Shown: positions 19,107 to 28,190 of the stretch, piece after piece
Position numbering within the stretch: position 1 is the stretch's first letter
How the letters are laid out: every line of letters starts with the position of its first letter
Assembly: GCF_016522075.1 (NCBI RefSeq)
Contig: NZ_JAEHFW010000001.1
Location: 1,488,001 to 1,552,000, forward strand
Direction: 5' to 3'
Source: Mucilaginibacter segetis
Lineage (GTDB): Bacteria > Bacteroidota > Bacteroidia > Sphingobacteriales > Sphingobacteriaceae
DNA length: 64,000 nucleotides
Translations under genes and position numbers: made by a program
The notes under the pieces: generated by a model
Told to the model about the DNA's origin: nothing
The model's input: the letters and a program-made list of their open reading frames with translations, nothing else
Databases searched by the model: none

Positions 19107-20090
19107 ATGGCTATCCAAATAATATTTCGGCGTGCATATTTTATCGCTACCTGTTGTTGTGCTTTTTGTTTAACCGCAAAAGCGCAACAACAGGATACGG
19201 TGGCATATTATATGAAAAGCCCTGGGGAAATTGCTGTTAGTAAAGACTCTGCGCAATTTATTCGTTTGTTAATTACCCCTCATGAAAAAACAAATGATAT
19301 GCTGACTACTGTAAATGATTTTTTTATAAATGGTAAGCAAAAGTTGATGGCGCAAACATTCAAACAATCTGTTTATGAAGTTGAAAATGGTTGGAATGGA
19401 AGTTATATCGAGTATTTTGATACAGGTAAAAGGAAATGTATAAAAACTTATAAAAGCGGTAAGCTCATAGGCGAGAGCGTGATATACTATCCTAATGGTA
19501 AGCTATATAATGAGATCATCTATAAGGATACTGTTGCCTACTTAAAAGAGTGCAGGGACACAACAGGTAATGTACTTGCCGAAAATGGCAATGGTAAATG
19601 GATAAAGCTCGATTCTAAATATTCCTATATAGCCAATGGCCCCGTTGTTGATGGAAGGGAAGATGGGGAATGGAAAACAATTAATAGCGGGGGTAAGGAA
19701 GAGACAGGAATTTATAAGAATGGTATTTTAATTTCGGGGGATACTAATGCTTTTGTAAATATGGATAATATCTTTATCACTGTAGATACACCACCCGCAT
19801 TTATTGGAGGTGAGTTGGCATTTTACAAATTTTTAGCCAAAAATGTAAAATACCCGACAAAAGCCCGGGAAAATAGGATACAAGGAAGAGTGATAATTCA
19901 ATTCGTTGTTGAAAAAGATGGGACGCTTACTAATTTTAAAGTGATACGTAAAATGGGATACGGAGGTGAAGAAGAAGCCTTAAGGGTACTAAAATTGTCA
20001 CCTCCATGGAAACCGGGTATGCAAAACGGTGCGCCGGTTCGGGTTCAGTATAGTGTACCTATATCATTTTCAACATCGGATAGCAATTAA
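19107..20090 (+). CDS. TonB C-terminal protein with YwqK/MORN-like repeats
   Basis: 327 residues from the ATG at 19107; the frame extends further into the peptidase gene, but this start gives a sensible export signal (FIATCCCAFCLTAKAQ). The middle part has short repeats of the MORN/YwqK type (YIEYFDTGKRKCIKTYKSGK, IYYPNGKLYNEI, DGEWKTI). The last 90 residues are a TonB C-terminal domain (KYPTKARENRIQGRVIIQFVV and GTLTNFKVIRKMGYG regions). There is no long Pro-rich spacer or clear membrane anchor, so it may not be a classical energy transducer. It ends directly against the mqo stop codon on the other strand. Confidence 0.8.
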   Translation: MAIQIIFRRAYFIATCCCAFCLTAKAQQQDTVAYYMKSPGEIAVSKDSAQFIRLLITPHEKTNDMLTTVNDFFINGKQKLMAQTFKQSVYEVENGWNGSYIEYFDTGKRKCIKTYKSGKLIGESVIYYPNGKLYNEIIYKDTVAYLKECRDTTGNVLAENGNGKWIKLDSKYSYIANGPVVDGREDGEWKTINSGGKEETGIYKNGILISGDTNAFVNMDNIFITVDTPPAFIGGELAFYKFLAKNVKYPTKARENRIQGRVIIQFVVEKDGTLTNFKVIRKMGYGGEEEALRVLKLSPPWKPGMQNGAPVRVQYSVPISFSTSDSN

Positions 20091-21587
20091 CTAATCAAGC
20101 CCCAATATCTTACTTGTGCGAGCTCTGGTAGCGTCAGCGAGGGCTTCATCTTTAACTAATGATTTCCCGTAGGAGGGGATCATTTCGCTGAATTTTTCCT
20201 GCCATTTAATAATATTCGGATGGTTTTTAAAACAGCGTCCAATCAGATCAACCATAATAGGTACCGAGGTAGAAGCCCCCGGTGATGCGCCCAATAAAGC
20301 AGATATACTACCATCGGCAGAGGTAACCACCTCCGTACCGAACTCTAACTTCCCCGTACGTTCAGCGTCTTTTTTAATGATTTGCACACGTTGCCCGGCA
20401 ATATCCAGATCCCAGTCGCTGTCTTTGGCGTTTGGATAATAATCTTTTAAAGCGTTCAGTTTGTCGGCCGGCGATTGTAAAACCTGGCTTATTAAATATT
20501 TTGTCAGGTCGAAATTATCACGACCAACAGCAAGTAGCGGTAATATATTATTCAATTTAATAGATCCGAAAAGATCCCAAAGCGAGCCTTTTTTCAGAAA
20601 ACGGGTAGAAAATCCGGCATATGGCCCAAATAATAAAGAGCGCTTTCCATCAATCATCCGCGTGTCTAAATGCGGTACAGACATAGGTGGCGATCCCACA
20701 GATGCTTTACCGTACACCTTAGCACTGTGTTTTACTACTATATCCTGATTTTTGCACACCAGCCACTGCCCGCTAACCGGGAAACCACCAAATCCCTTAC
20801 TCTCCGGAATGCCCGATTTTTGGAGCAAGGTTAATGCACCACCGCCGGCACCCACAAAAACAAATTTGGCATTCAACTTTCTTTTTTGTTGGTTGATAGT
20901 ATCAGTAACGGTAATTTTCCAGCTATTATCTTTATTCCGGTTTAAATTATTAACCTCATGGTTCAGGTGCAGACTTACGTTTGTTTTCTGTTTTAAATTA
21001 TTAAACAGGCTACGTGTTAACGCGCCAAAATTAACATCAGTGCCAATATCCATATAGGTGGCAGATACTTTTTGGCTTTTATCACGTCCGTCCATTATCA
21101 GTGGCATCCACTTTTCCAACTGCTCATGATCCTCAGAATAAAGCATATCCTTAAAAAAGTGATGCTTTATCATGGCATCGTAACGCTTTTGAAGAAAACT
21201 AACTTTATCATCTCCCCAAACAAAGCTCATATGGGGTATTTTATTGATGAACTCTTTAGGCTCGGCCACATAACCCTTTTCTATCAAAAACGACCAGAAC
21301 TCTTTAGTAGTTTCAAATTGTTCCGCAATTTCTATAGCCTTCCTGATATCAACTGTTCCGTCACTTTTTTCTTTGGTGTAGTTTAATTCACAAAAAGCGG
21401 AGTGCCCGGTTCCTGCATTATTCATTGCGTCCGAACTTTCTTCAGCAACCTTATCTAACCGCTCAAAAATTTCTATTGATATATCGGGCTGCAGCTCTTT
21501 TAGCATTACCCCAAGTGTAGCGCTCATAATACCTGCGCCTATCAAAACTACGTCAACTGCTGTATTGGAACTATTATTATTACTCAT
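20091..21587 (-). CDS. mqo: Malate:quinone oxidoreductase
   Basis: 498 residues. FAD-dependent, membrane-associated enzyme that oxidises malate to oxaloacetate and passes electrons to quinone, replacing or complementing malate dehydrogenase in the TCA cycle. The N-terminal dinucleotide-binding motif is [14 protein letters not shown]. Further signatures are [34 protein letters not shown] and [15 protein letters not shown]. Length and sequence are typical of the Mqo family. It is transcribed away from glutamine synthetase across a 600-base gap; a promoter-like pair is described at 21683-21712. Confidence 0.95.
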   Translation of the reverse strand: MSNNNSSNTAVDVVLIGAGIMSATLGVMLKELQPDISIEIFERLDKVAEESSDAMNNAGTGHSAFCELNYTKEKSDGTVDIRKAIEIAEQFETTKEFWSFLIEKGYVAEPKEFINKIPHMSFVWGDDKVSFLQKRYDAMIKHHFFKDMLYSEDHEQLEKWMPLIMDGRDKSQKVSATYMDIGTDVNFGALTRSLFNNLKQKTNVSLHLNHEVNNLNRNKDNSWKITVTDTINQQKRKLNAKFVFVGAGGGALTLLQKSGIPESKGFGGFPVSGQWLVCKNQDIVVKHSAKVYGKASVGSPPMSVPHLDTRMIDGKRSLLFGPYAGFSTRFLKKGSLWDLFGSIKLNNILPLLAVGRDNFDLTKYLISQVLQSPADKLNALKDYYPNAKDSDWDLDIAGQRVQIIKKDAERTGKLEFGTEVVTSADGSISALLGASPGASTSVPIMVDLIGRCFKNHPNIIKWQEKFSEMIPSYGKSLVKDEALADATRARTSKILGLD

Positions 21588-21682
21588 GTTACTATTGAAC
21601 GTAAAGATACATCCAAATATATTATTAGATAGATGAAACCGATTTTTATGAAGTTTTTATGATTGTATTTTGCGCTTACTTG

Positions 21683-21712
21683 CAAATACATTATAAAACA
21701 AGTTATACCAAA
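21683..21712 (-). promoter_or_regulatory. Putative Bacteroidota-type promoter for mqo
   Basis: Read on the minus strand, TTTG (21712-21709) is followed after 18 bases by TGTATTTG (21690-21683), one mismatch from the TAnnTTTG -7 element. It lies about 95 bases before the mqo ATG. It was found by eye, and the AT-rich context makes chance matches likely. Confidence 0.35.
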
Positions 21713-21946
21713 CAATCCGCAAACGGGCAATTTTACTAAATTTTGCACAAAAAACCTTATTTGTATCAAGGTATTTATAACAAGATATAAGTCTTAAAGT
21801 TCCATTGAGTAGTAAACAGCAAAAACTTTATACGCTAAAACCTGCGTTACCCAATTAGCAAAATATTATTTAGCCGTATTCATGCTAACTACATTATTAA
21901 ATTTTGAGAAATTTATATTTTTAGATAAGATTTATAAAAATAAAAC

Positions 21947-21979
21947 CTATAAATATTATGCATGCATAAAAATTTATAG
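21947..21979. promoter_or_regulatory. 33-bp nested dyad upstream of glutamine synthetase
   Basis: A perfect 14-bp palindrome TTATGCATGCATAA (21956-21969) is flanked by an outer inverted repeat CTATAAAT (21947-21954) and ATTTATAG (21972-21979). The outer and inner centres differ by half a base. It lies about 210 bases before the GSII start. No T-run in the right place supports a terminator for a known gene, so a dimeric or tetrameric protein-binding site is the better reading. Confidence 0.45.
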
Positions 21980-22187
21980 CTGATTTTTAAGGGATAAATC
22001 ATCTATTTCCAAATTCCTCGGTTTATTCCTGACATTTTATTGGTATTTTATTAGATTTTTATTGGTTTTTTAAAAAATTATTATTATTTCTATGGAATTC
22101 ATAAAAAAAAATTAAATTCGCAATATAAATAGAGATTTAATACTCACTTAAGAACTATAATTAAACTAAAATTACAAATTCATTAAA

Positions 22188-23198
22188 ATGGCAACTAAAC
22201 TTGAGTACATCTGGCTTGATGGTTACAAACCTACACAGAGCTTGCGCAGTAAAACAAAAATTGTAACTGATTTCGGCGGAACATTAGAAGAATGTCCTGA
22301 CTGGAGTTTCGATGGTTCTTCTACCGAACAAGCTCCGGGTGGCTCATCTGATTGCGTTTTAAAACCGGTATTTATTTGTAAAGATCCGCAACGCAAAGAT
22401 GCTTATTTGGTAATGTGCGAAGTGTTAGATTCAAAAGGGGAGCCACACGAGTCAAACGGACGTGCCACCATCATGGATGATGATAACGATTTTTGGTTTG
22501 GATTTGAACAGGAGTATTTCTTATGGGATCCTGAAACTAACAAACCACTTGGTTTCCCTGCCGGTGGTTATCCTGCACCTCAAGGCCCGTACTACTGCTC
22601 AGTTGGCGCTAAAAATGCTTACGGTCGAGAAATTGTGGAAGAGCATCTTGACGCTTGCTTAGAAGCAGGCTTAAATGTTGAAGGTATTAATGGTGAAGTG
22701 GCCGCAGGCCAATGGGAATTCCAGATCTTCGCTAAAGGTGCTAAAGAAGCAGGCGACCAAATTTGGGTAGCTCGTTATTTATTAGAAAGAATAGGCGAAA
22801 GCTATGGTGTTTCTATTAACTGGCACTGTAAACCGTTAGGCGCATTAGATTGGAATGGTTCTGGTATGCACGCTAACTTCTCTAACACTACGCTTAGAAC
22901 TTGCGGAAGCAAAGAAACATACGATAAAATTTGCGAAGCGTTCCGTCCGGCTGTTGCTGAATGTATTGCAGTGTACGGTGCTGATAATGAGCAGCGTTTA
23001 ACTGGTAAGCATGAAACTGCCGCTATTACTGATTACAGTTACGGAATATCTGACCGTGGTGCTTCAATCCGTATCCCACTTTACACCGTACAAAAAGGAT
23101 GGAAAGGCTACCTGGAAGATCGTCGCCCTAATTCAGCGGCAGATCCGTACAAAGTAGCTGCTGTTATTATTAAAACAGTAAAATCTGCAGGAGCTTAA
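22188..23198 (+). CDS. Glutamine synthetase, type II (GSII, eukaryote-like)
   Basis: 336 residues, the length of GSII rather than the 450-plus of GSI or 700-plus of GSIII. It joins ammonia to glutamate using ATP. The N-terminal YIWLDGYKPTQSLRSKTK and WSFDGSSTEQAPGGSSDCVL, the catalytic FGFEQEYFL and INGEVAAGQWEFQI, and GSGMHANFS and ETAAITDYSYGISDRGASIRIP are the diagnostic GSII motifs. It has its own terminator at 23221-23258. With two ammonium transporters at 46 and 53 kb it forms the nitrogen assimilation set of the window. No PII gene is adjacent. Confidence 0.95.
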   Translation: MATKLEYIWLDGYKPTQSLRSKTKIVTDFGGTLEECPDWSFDGSSTEQAPGGSSDCVLKPVFICKDPQRKDAYLVMCEVLDSKGEPHESNGRATIMDDDNDFWFGFEQEYFLWDPETNKPLGFPAGGYPAPQGPYYCSVGAKNAYGREIVEEHLDACLEAGLNVEGINGEVAAGQWEFQIFAKGAKEAGDQIWVARYLLERIGESYGVSINWHCKPLGALDWNGSGMHANFSNTTLRTCGSKETYDKICEAFRPAVAECIAVYGADNEQRLTGKHETAAITDYSYGISDRGASIRIPLYTVQKGWKGYLEDRRPNSAADPYKVAAVIIKTVKSAGA

Positions 23199-23220
23199 AA
23201 CTGACTAACTATTATTATAT

Positions 23221-23258
23221 GATCCCCCGTGTTTAATTACCGGGGGGTCTTTTTTTTT
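23221..23258 (+). terminator. Intrinsic terminator after glutamine synthetase
   Basis: Hairpin GATCCCCCG / CCGGGGGGTC (with one G:T pair possible) and a run of nine T beginning at 23250. The downstream arm and T-run overlap the last codons of the convergent cyclotransferase-like gene (stop at 23233-23235), so that gene's 3' end carries the terminator in antisense. Confidence 0.9.
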
Positions 23259-23661
23259 GCCGCATATATTCCCCATAATTTCCTGATGTAATTTGCTTTA
23301 AATTTTCTATAGGTAAGTTATAATGATATAGCCATGCTTTTACTGTGTCATTATCAGTTTCAATAAGGTGCTTTTGCCTTATATACAAATTGGGTTGCTC
23401 TTCCTCCGGTCCGTTGCCTTCATAAATATCAAGTTCTCTTAAAATTTCCGGGTTGCCTATCTTATAGATGTTACCGTATACATATCCGGCATTGTTATCA
23501 ACTATTAAACCCGGATACTCGCCAATATCATAAAGCCGTCCCTTTATTTGGCCTTTATTATAAAAAGAGCAATGCATATTCAAATACAATGTAAATTTAT
23601 TATGCTGCTGCAATAGGGTGCCGTACACAAACAAAAATTCAGTTTCCAAAGTTTTAAGCAT
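23233..23661 (-). CDS. Gamma-glutamylcyclotransferase (AIG2/GGCT-like) protein
   Basis: 142 residues from the ATG at 23661; the frame extends 16 codons upstream but FLFVYGTL, the substrate-binding beta strand of the family, should sit near the N-terminus. LDIYEGNG near residue 85 has the family Glu used as general acid/base. Members release 5-oxoproline from gamma-glutamyl amino acids or amines, although many bacterial ones are uncharacterised. It is divergent from the gamma-glutamyl ligase-like gene 92 bases away, which makes a shared gamma-glutamyl substrate plausible. Confidence 0.75.
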   Translation of the reverse strand: MLKTLETEFLFVYGTLLQQHNKFTLYLNMHCSFYNKGQIKGRLYDIGEYPGLIVDNNAGYVYGNIYKIGNPEILRELDIYEGNGPEEEQPNLYIRQKHLIETDNDTVKAWLYHYNLPIENLKQITSGNYGEYMRQKKRPPGN

Positions 23662-23752
23662 GTAATATAACTTTAGCCGTAGGGGATATAGCAAAAATAT
23701 ATTATTCATTTTTGCTTTTATCTTTCTTAAATTGGCATTTTATACCAAAATA

Positions 23753-25111
23753 ATGAATAACGAACAGGTTATTGCTTACATCAAAGAAAATAATATCCAA
23801 AAAATAAAATTTGCCTTCGCTGATACTGACGGCGTATTAAGGGGTAAAATTATCAGTCAGAAGAAATTACTTGACGGCTTGCATACCGGTTATGGTTTTT
23901 GCGATGTAGTGTTTGGTTGGGACAGCAGCGACACCTGCTATGATAACGTCAATTTAACCGGGTGGCATACCGGCTACCCTGATAAACTCTGTTATATCGA
24001 TCTGTCTACCTTTCGCACAATCCCCTGGCAAGATGATATTCCCTTTTTTATAGCAGATTTTACCGGTCCTAACGGCAATACTGTACCTGCCGATCCCCGT
24101 AGTTTGTTGAGGAAGATACAAAAGCAATGTAGTGAAATGGGCTATCATGCCGAATTTGCTCAGGAATTTGAGTGGTTCAACTTTTTAGAAACCCCGCAAA
24201 CCTTACAGCAAAAGGACTTTGCTGATTTGGAACCTTTAACACCGGGCATGTTTGGGTATTCGGTGTTGCGTACATCACAAAACAGCGGTTTTTATTACGA
24301 TCTGTTTAACTTGTTAACTAAGTTTAACATACCGGTAGAGGGACTGCATACCGAAACCGGACCCGGGGTTTACGAGGCAGCAATTGAGCATTGCGAAGTG
24401 TTGGAAGCGGCAGACAAGGCAACGCTTTTTAAAACAGCAGTGAAAGAAATTGCCAGCTTAAATGGTATAACCGCCACCTTTATGGCCAAATGGAACGAGA
24501 ACCTGCCCGGTTGCAGCGGGCATATACATCAAAGCCTTTGGAATAGAGATCTTTCTGAAAACTTATTTTACAGCGGGAATGATGCCAATAAAATGAGCGA
24601 GGTGCATAAACAATACCTTGCCGGGCAATTATTTTGTATGCCGCATTTATTGCCAATGTATGCGCCAACCATAAATAGCTATAAACGGTTAGTAGAAGGA
24701 GCATGGGCACCTACCACCATTACATGGGGGATAGATAATCGTACAACGGCTTTAAGAGTTATAAACACCGCACCGCAATATACCCGTTTAGAAACCCGCA
24801 TCCCCGGATCAGACACCAACCCGTATTTGGCAATGGCTGCGGCTTTGGCGTCGGGTTTATATGGCATAAAAAATAAGCTGGAACTAGATATCAAACCAAC
24901 AACCGGGAATGGTTATCAGAATAAAAGCAGTGGACAGTTGGCATCAAATCTTTTTGATGCAGCTACCGCTATGCAACAGTCTGCCATAGCAAAGGAACTA
25001 TTTGGTAACGATTTTGTGGAGCATTTTACGCAAACCCGCCTTTGGGAGCACCGGCAATATGCAAAAAGTGTGTCGGATTGGGAATTGAAAAGATATTTCG
25101 AAATAATTTAA
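23753..25111 (+). CDS. Glutamine synthetase-family ligase, PuuA/lengsin-like
   Basis: 452 residues from the ATG at 23753 (a TTG lies 21 bases upstream). The GSI-like fold is visible: FAFADTDGVLRGK in the beta-grasp domain, AQEFEWFNF with catalytic Glu residues, TETGPGVYEAAI, CSGHIHQSL in place of the usual GSGMHxHQ, and NRTTALRV with RLETRIPGSDTNPYLAMAA. It lacks the adenylylation tail motif of true GlnA. This subgroup more often makes gamma-glutamyl amides of amines than glutamine. A GSII gene just upstream already provides glutamine, which supports a specialised role. It is followed by the kinase-like gene after 79 bases. Confidence 0.82.
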   Translation: MNNEQVIAYIKENNIQKIKFAFADTDGVLRGKIISQKKLLDGLHTGYGFCDVVFGWDSSDTCYDNVNLTGWHTGYPDKLCYIDLSTFRTIPWQDDIPFFIADFTGPNGNTVPADPRSLLRKIQKQCSEMGYHAEFAQEFEWFNFLETPQTLQQKDFADLEPLTPGMFGYSVLRTSQNSGFYYDLFNLLTKFNIPVEGLHTETGPGVYEAAIEHCEVLEAADKATLFKTAVKEIASLNGITATFMAKWNENLPGCSGHIHQSLWNRDLSENLFYSGNDANKMSEVHKQYLAGQLFCMPHLLPMYAPTINSYKRLVEGAWAPTTITWGIDNRTTALRVINTAPQYTRLETRIPGSDTNPYLAMAAALASGLYGIKNKLELDIKPTTGNGYQNKSSGQLASNLFDAATAMQQSAIAKELFGNDFVEHFTQTRLWEHRQYAKSVSDWELKRYFEII

Positions 25112-25190
25112 ACTATTACGCCTGCGTGTAGTAACAATGCTGAGTTTAATATTCGATAATATTAATAATATTGCAGGCTAAATAACCTAA

Positions 25191-26228
25191 ATGGACGCTT
25201 CCGTTGTAATAAAAAAAGCCTGGGAGGGGTACGATTCCTCTAAGAAGATCAGGAGTATTGATGATATTAGTGCTCGCGTATCAACAAACCTGGTATACCG
25301 TATAACATTTGATGACGATGACATCATAATTGCCAAGTTATCCTACTTTGGTAAGTATGAGTACTTTAAAGAAGATCACCGTATAATCCATACCTTGTCA
25401 AATAATCTGCTGTATCCTTACGAAAGTTTTTTGGCCAAATCATTACTAAAAAACAACCGTGTTTATATTTATCGGTATAAACAGGATAAAACGGATGCCT
25501 GGGTAGTGTTTTATAACCCGACACGGGTATTGGAAAGGTTACCCCGCCGCCTTGATGAAGGTATGATAAAAAAACTGGGGCAGCAGGCAGGGAAATTTCA
25601 CAAAGCTTGTGCCCGTGTTAAAAACGTATTGCCTAAATCATCTAAAACATTACGTACTGATATTGACAGCCTGTTGTTGCAATTGCAAAAAGATGAAACG
25701 CTTTTTGGTACACCTATGCAGGCCGATTTTTTGAAATATCATTGTGAGTTGTTTTTACGCAACCGTTCAAAATACAACATGAACTCTTTTGAGATCATCC
25801 CTGTGTTTATAGATTGGAACATAGGCAACTTTTCGGTTACGTCAAAACGGGAATTATATTCCCGCTGGGATTACGATTGGTTCAGGATGAGCTATCGTGT
25901 GCTCGATTTTTACTTTTTTAGCAGGGTGGTATCTGACGCGGGCGACCGAACAGCTTTTAGTTATGTAATAGGCCCTATGATGGAAGAACGGTTCATCATT
26001 TTCCTGAAAGAATACCATAAAATTAATCCGCTTACTGCTGATGAAATAAGGTTTTTAAAAGAAGCCTATCGTTTTTTTATACTAAATTACGTCATCAAGA
26101 ACGGAAAGTTTTTTTTCAATGAGTATTATGCCCAAAAATTGCAGGCAGAAGCTTTTGATATTTACCTGCCATCGGTTGACAGGGATTTTAATGCCGATAA
26201 AATTATTGAAGCCCTTAAATTAAAATAA
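25191..26228 (+). CDS. APH/choline-kinase-fold phosphotransferase
   Basis: 345 residues. The catalytic loop FIDWNIGNF near residue 208 fits the H/IDxxxxN pattern of aminoglycoside-phosphotransferase-like kinases. WDYDWFRM about 20 residues later supplies the metal-binding Asp of the DFG position. An IIIAKLSYF segment near residue 45 holds a Lys in the place of the ATP-binding Lys. The first Asp/His of HxD is replaced by Ile, as in several APH families. It probably phosphorylates a small hydroxyl- or amine-containing molecule. It lies between the GS-like ligase and a HAD phosphatase, 11 bases from the latter. Confidence 0.75.
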   Translation: MDASVVIKKAWEGYDSSKKIRSIDDISARVSTNLVYRITFDDDDIIIAKLSYFGKYEYFKEDHRIIHTLSNNLLYPYESFLAKSLLKNNRVYIYRYKQDKTDAWVVFYNPTRVLERLPRRLDEGMIKKLGQQAGKFHKACARVKNVLPKSSKTLRTDIDSLLLQLQKDETLFGTPMQADFLKYHCELFLRNRSKYNMNSFEIIPVFIDWNIGNFSVTSKRELYSRWDYDWFRMSYRVLDFYFFSRVVSDAGDRTAFSYVIGPMMEERFIIFLKEYHKINPLTADEIRFLKEAYRFFILNYVIKNGKFFFNEYYAQKLQAEAFDIYLPSVDRDFNADKIIEALKLK

Positions 26229-26239
26229 CATACCTGTTT

Positions 26240-27109
26240 ATGAAACGTATCGACGATTTTAAATCAATCATAGATCATTATGAAATTATTTTCTTTGATG
26301 CGTTTGGGGTAATAAAGAATTATAAAGGATTACTACCGGGAATAGAGAAAACATTTCGATATCTTAAAGAGCAGGGAAAAGAATATTATGTGGTAACTAA
26401 TGACGCTTCCCGCAGTCCTGCGCAATTAGCGGCATCCTATCACGAAATGGGCCTGGATGCCATTACCGCGGACCGTATTATTTCATCGGGCATGCTCACT
26501 AAAGAATATCTTGATCTGAAGGTTGACGAAGGGATTGTTGCCTATCTCGGTACCAAAAGCTCGGCTCATTATATTGATAGCGAAGGTTTGCATACCCTAC
26601 CTGTTAGCAGTATAGATGAAAGTAACATTGATAAAGTAAATGCCCTTGCGTTTTTAGATGACGAGGGATTTGATTGGTGTAATGATCTTAATAAAACGGT
26701 AAATCTTTTACGTAAACGCGCCATCCCGGCTATAGTGGCTAATACCGATCATGCTTACCCGCTTAATATAAATGATATAGCTATTGCCATTGGGGGAGTA
26801 GCGAGCATGATAGAAACTATAGTAGGTAAAAAGTTCATTCGTTTTGGCAAACCCGATTCGCAGATGTTTATGTTTGCTTATGACCTGATACGGGAGTACA
26901 GGAGTATTAATAAAAAACAAATTGTAATGGTGGGCGATACCCTGCAAACAGATATTTTAGGAGGCAATAAATTTGGGTTGGATACTGTTTTAGTACTGTC
27001 TGGCAATACACGTTCGGCTGATGCAGAAAACCGCATTAATGCAACCGGAATTTTGCCCACTTATATTTGTGATTCGGCTGTAATTGGGCCTATAGAATTA
27101 GACCTTTAA
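26240..27109 (+). CDS. HAD-IIA (NagD-like) phosphatase
   Basis: 289 residues. Motif I is FFDAFGVIKNY (DxFGV, in place of DxDGV), with VVTNDASRS as motif II, KPDSQMF as motif III and MVGDTLQTDILGG as motif IV. The C2 cap between motifs II and III is typical of subclass IIA. Such enzymes dephosphorylate sugar phosphates, p-nitrophenyl phosphate-like or lipid head-group phosphates. Replacement of the second motif-I Asp by Phe is seen in a known subset, and may alter the general acid. It is the third gene of the ligase-kinase-phosphatase cassette; its stop codon directly abuts the GH43 start. Confidence 0.8.
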   Translation: MKRIDDFKSIIDHYEIIFFDAFGVIKNYKGLLPGIEKTFRYLKEQGKEYYVVTNDASRSPAQLAASYHEMGLDAITADRIISSGMLTKEYLDLKVDEGIVAYLGTKSSAHYIDSEGLHTLPVSSIDESNIDKVNALAFLDDEGFDWCNDLNKTVNLLRKRAIPAIVANTDHAYPLNINDIAIAIGGVASMIETIVGKKFIRFGKPDSQMFMFAYDLIREYRSINKKQIVMVGDTLQTDILGGNKFGLDTVLVLSGNTRSADAENRINATGILPTYICDSAVIGPIELDL

Positions 27110-28156
27110 ATGATGAAAATATTTATTAGTTTTTTTGTTTCCCTCGTAGTAGTGTTAAGCACTGCGTCGGCACAAACTGCGCCTAAAACATTTACAAATC
27201 CATTACTACCCTCCGGGGCCGATCCGTGGGTAATACAACATAATGGCTATTATTACTATACCAACTCTACTCAAAATAACCTGGTGATCTGGAAAACAAA
27301 GGATATGAGTGCTTTGGCTTCGGCTGAAAAGAAGGTTATATGGGTGCCACCCGCTAATACCATGCATTCCAGAGAATTATGGGCACCTGAATTACATTAT
27401 ATCAATCATAAATGGTATATGTATTTCGCGGCGGACGATGGTGATAATAATCATCACCGTTTATACGTATTGGAAAACAGTGCACAGGATCCTTTGAAAG
27501 GAGAGTGGATATTTAAGGGCAAGGTAGCCGATGCTTCCAATAAATGGGCTATTGATGGCTCCGTATTTACTAATAAAGGCAAGTTGTACATGATATGGGC
27601 CGGATGGGAGGGTGATACCAACGGACAGCAGAATATTTATATTGCGAAGTTGATAAACCCCTGGACAGTAGACGGTAAACGTGTAAAACTATCAAGCCCC
27701 GATTATGAATGGGAAAAGCATGGCGATCTAAACGATACTAACCTGCCGCATGTAAATGTTAATGAAGGACCTGAACTTTTAAAACATAACGGAAAGTTAT
27801 TTCTTATTTATTCGGCAAGTGGTTGCTGGACAGATTTTTATGCGTTGGGTATGTTGAGTGCCGATGCTAACGCCGATCTGCTCGATCCTGCTTCATGGAA
27901 AAAATCTTCGGAACCTGTATTTAAACAATCACCTGAGAATAGCGTTTATGCTCCTGGTCATAATTCCTTTTTCAGGTCGCCGGATGGTACCGAGGATTGG
28001 ATATTGTATCATGCAAACGACAAGCCGGGCTTAGGCTGTGGTAAATATCGTTCACCAAGGATGCAAAAATTTACCTGGAATAAGGATGGTACCCCTTATT
28101 TTGGTGTGCCTGTTAAAGCAAATGAACCTTTACCTGTTCCGTCAGGAACTCGTTAA
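27110..28156 (+). CDS. Secreted GH43-family glycosidase
   Basis: 348 residues, five-bladed beta-propeller with signal peptide (about 1-22, ending ASAQ). GADPWVIQHNGYYYY has the catalytic base Asp; WAIDGSVFTNKGKLY has the pKa-modulating Asp; and NEGPELLKHNGKL has the general acid Glu. Members act on arabinan, xylan or related pentose polymers. Its ATG follows immediately on the stop codon of the HAD gene, yet its function points to the downstream aldose epimerase rather than to the upstream cassette. Confidence 0.88.
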   Translation: MMKIFISFFVSLVVVLSTASAQTAPKTFTNPLLPSGADPWVIQHNGYYYYTNSTQNNLVIWKTKDMSALASAEKKVIWVPPANTMHSRELWAPELHYINHKWYMYFAADDGDNNHHRLYVLENSAQDPLKGEWIFKGKVADASNKWAIDGSVFTNKGKLYMIWAGWEGDTNGQQNIYIAKLINPWTVDGKRVKLSSPDYEWEKHGDLNDTNLPHVNVNEGPELLKHNGKLFLIYSASGCWTDFYALGMLSADANADLLDPASWKKSSEPVFKQSPENSVYAPGHNSFFRSPDGTEDWILYHANDKPGLGCGKYRSPRMQKFTWNKDGTPYFGVPVKANEPLPVPSGTR

Positions 28157-28190
28157 CTAACCGATATCTGTGATAAATTGTAAAAAGATT

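Larger units (their letters stand above)
21588..22187. other. 600-base AT-rich divergent control region (mqo / glutamine synthetase)
   Basis: No plausible gene on either strand. The region is strongly AT-rich and separates divergent mqo and GSII genes. It contains a promoter-like pair facing mqo and a long dyad at 21947-21979 (listed separately). I saw no sigma-54 consensus (GG-N10-GC) that I would trust. Confidence 0.7.
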
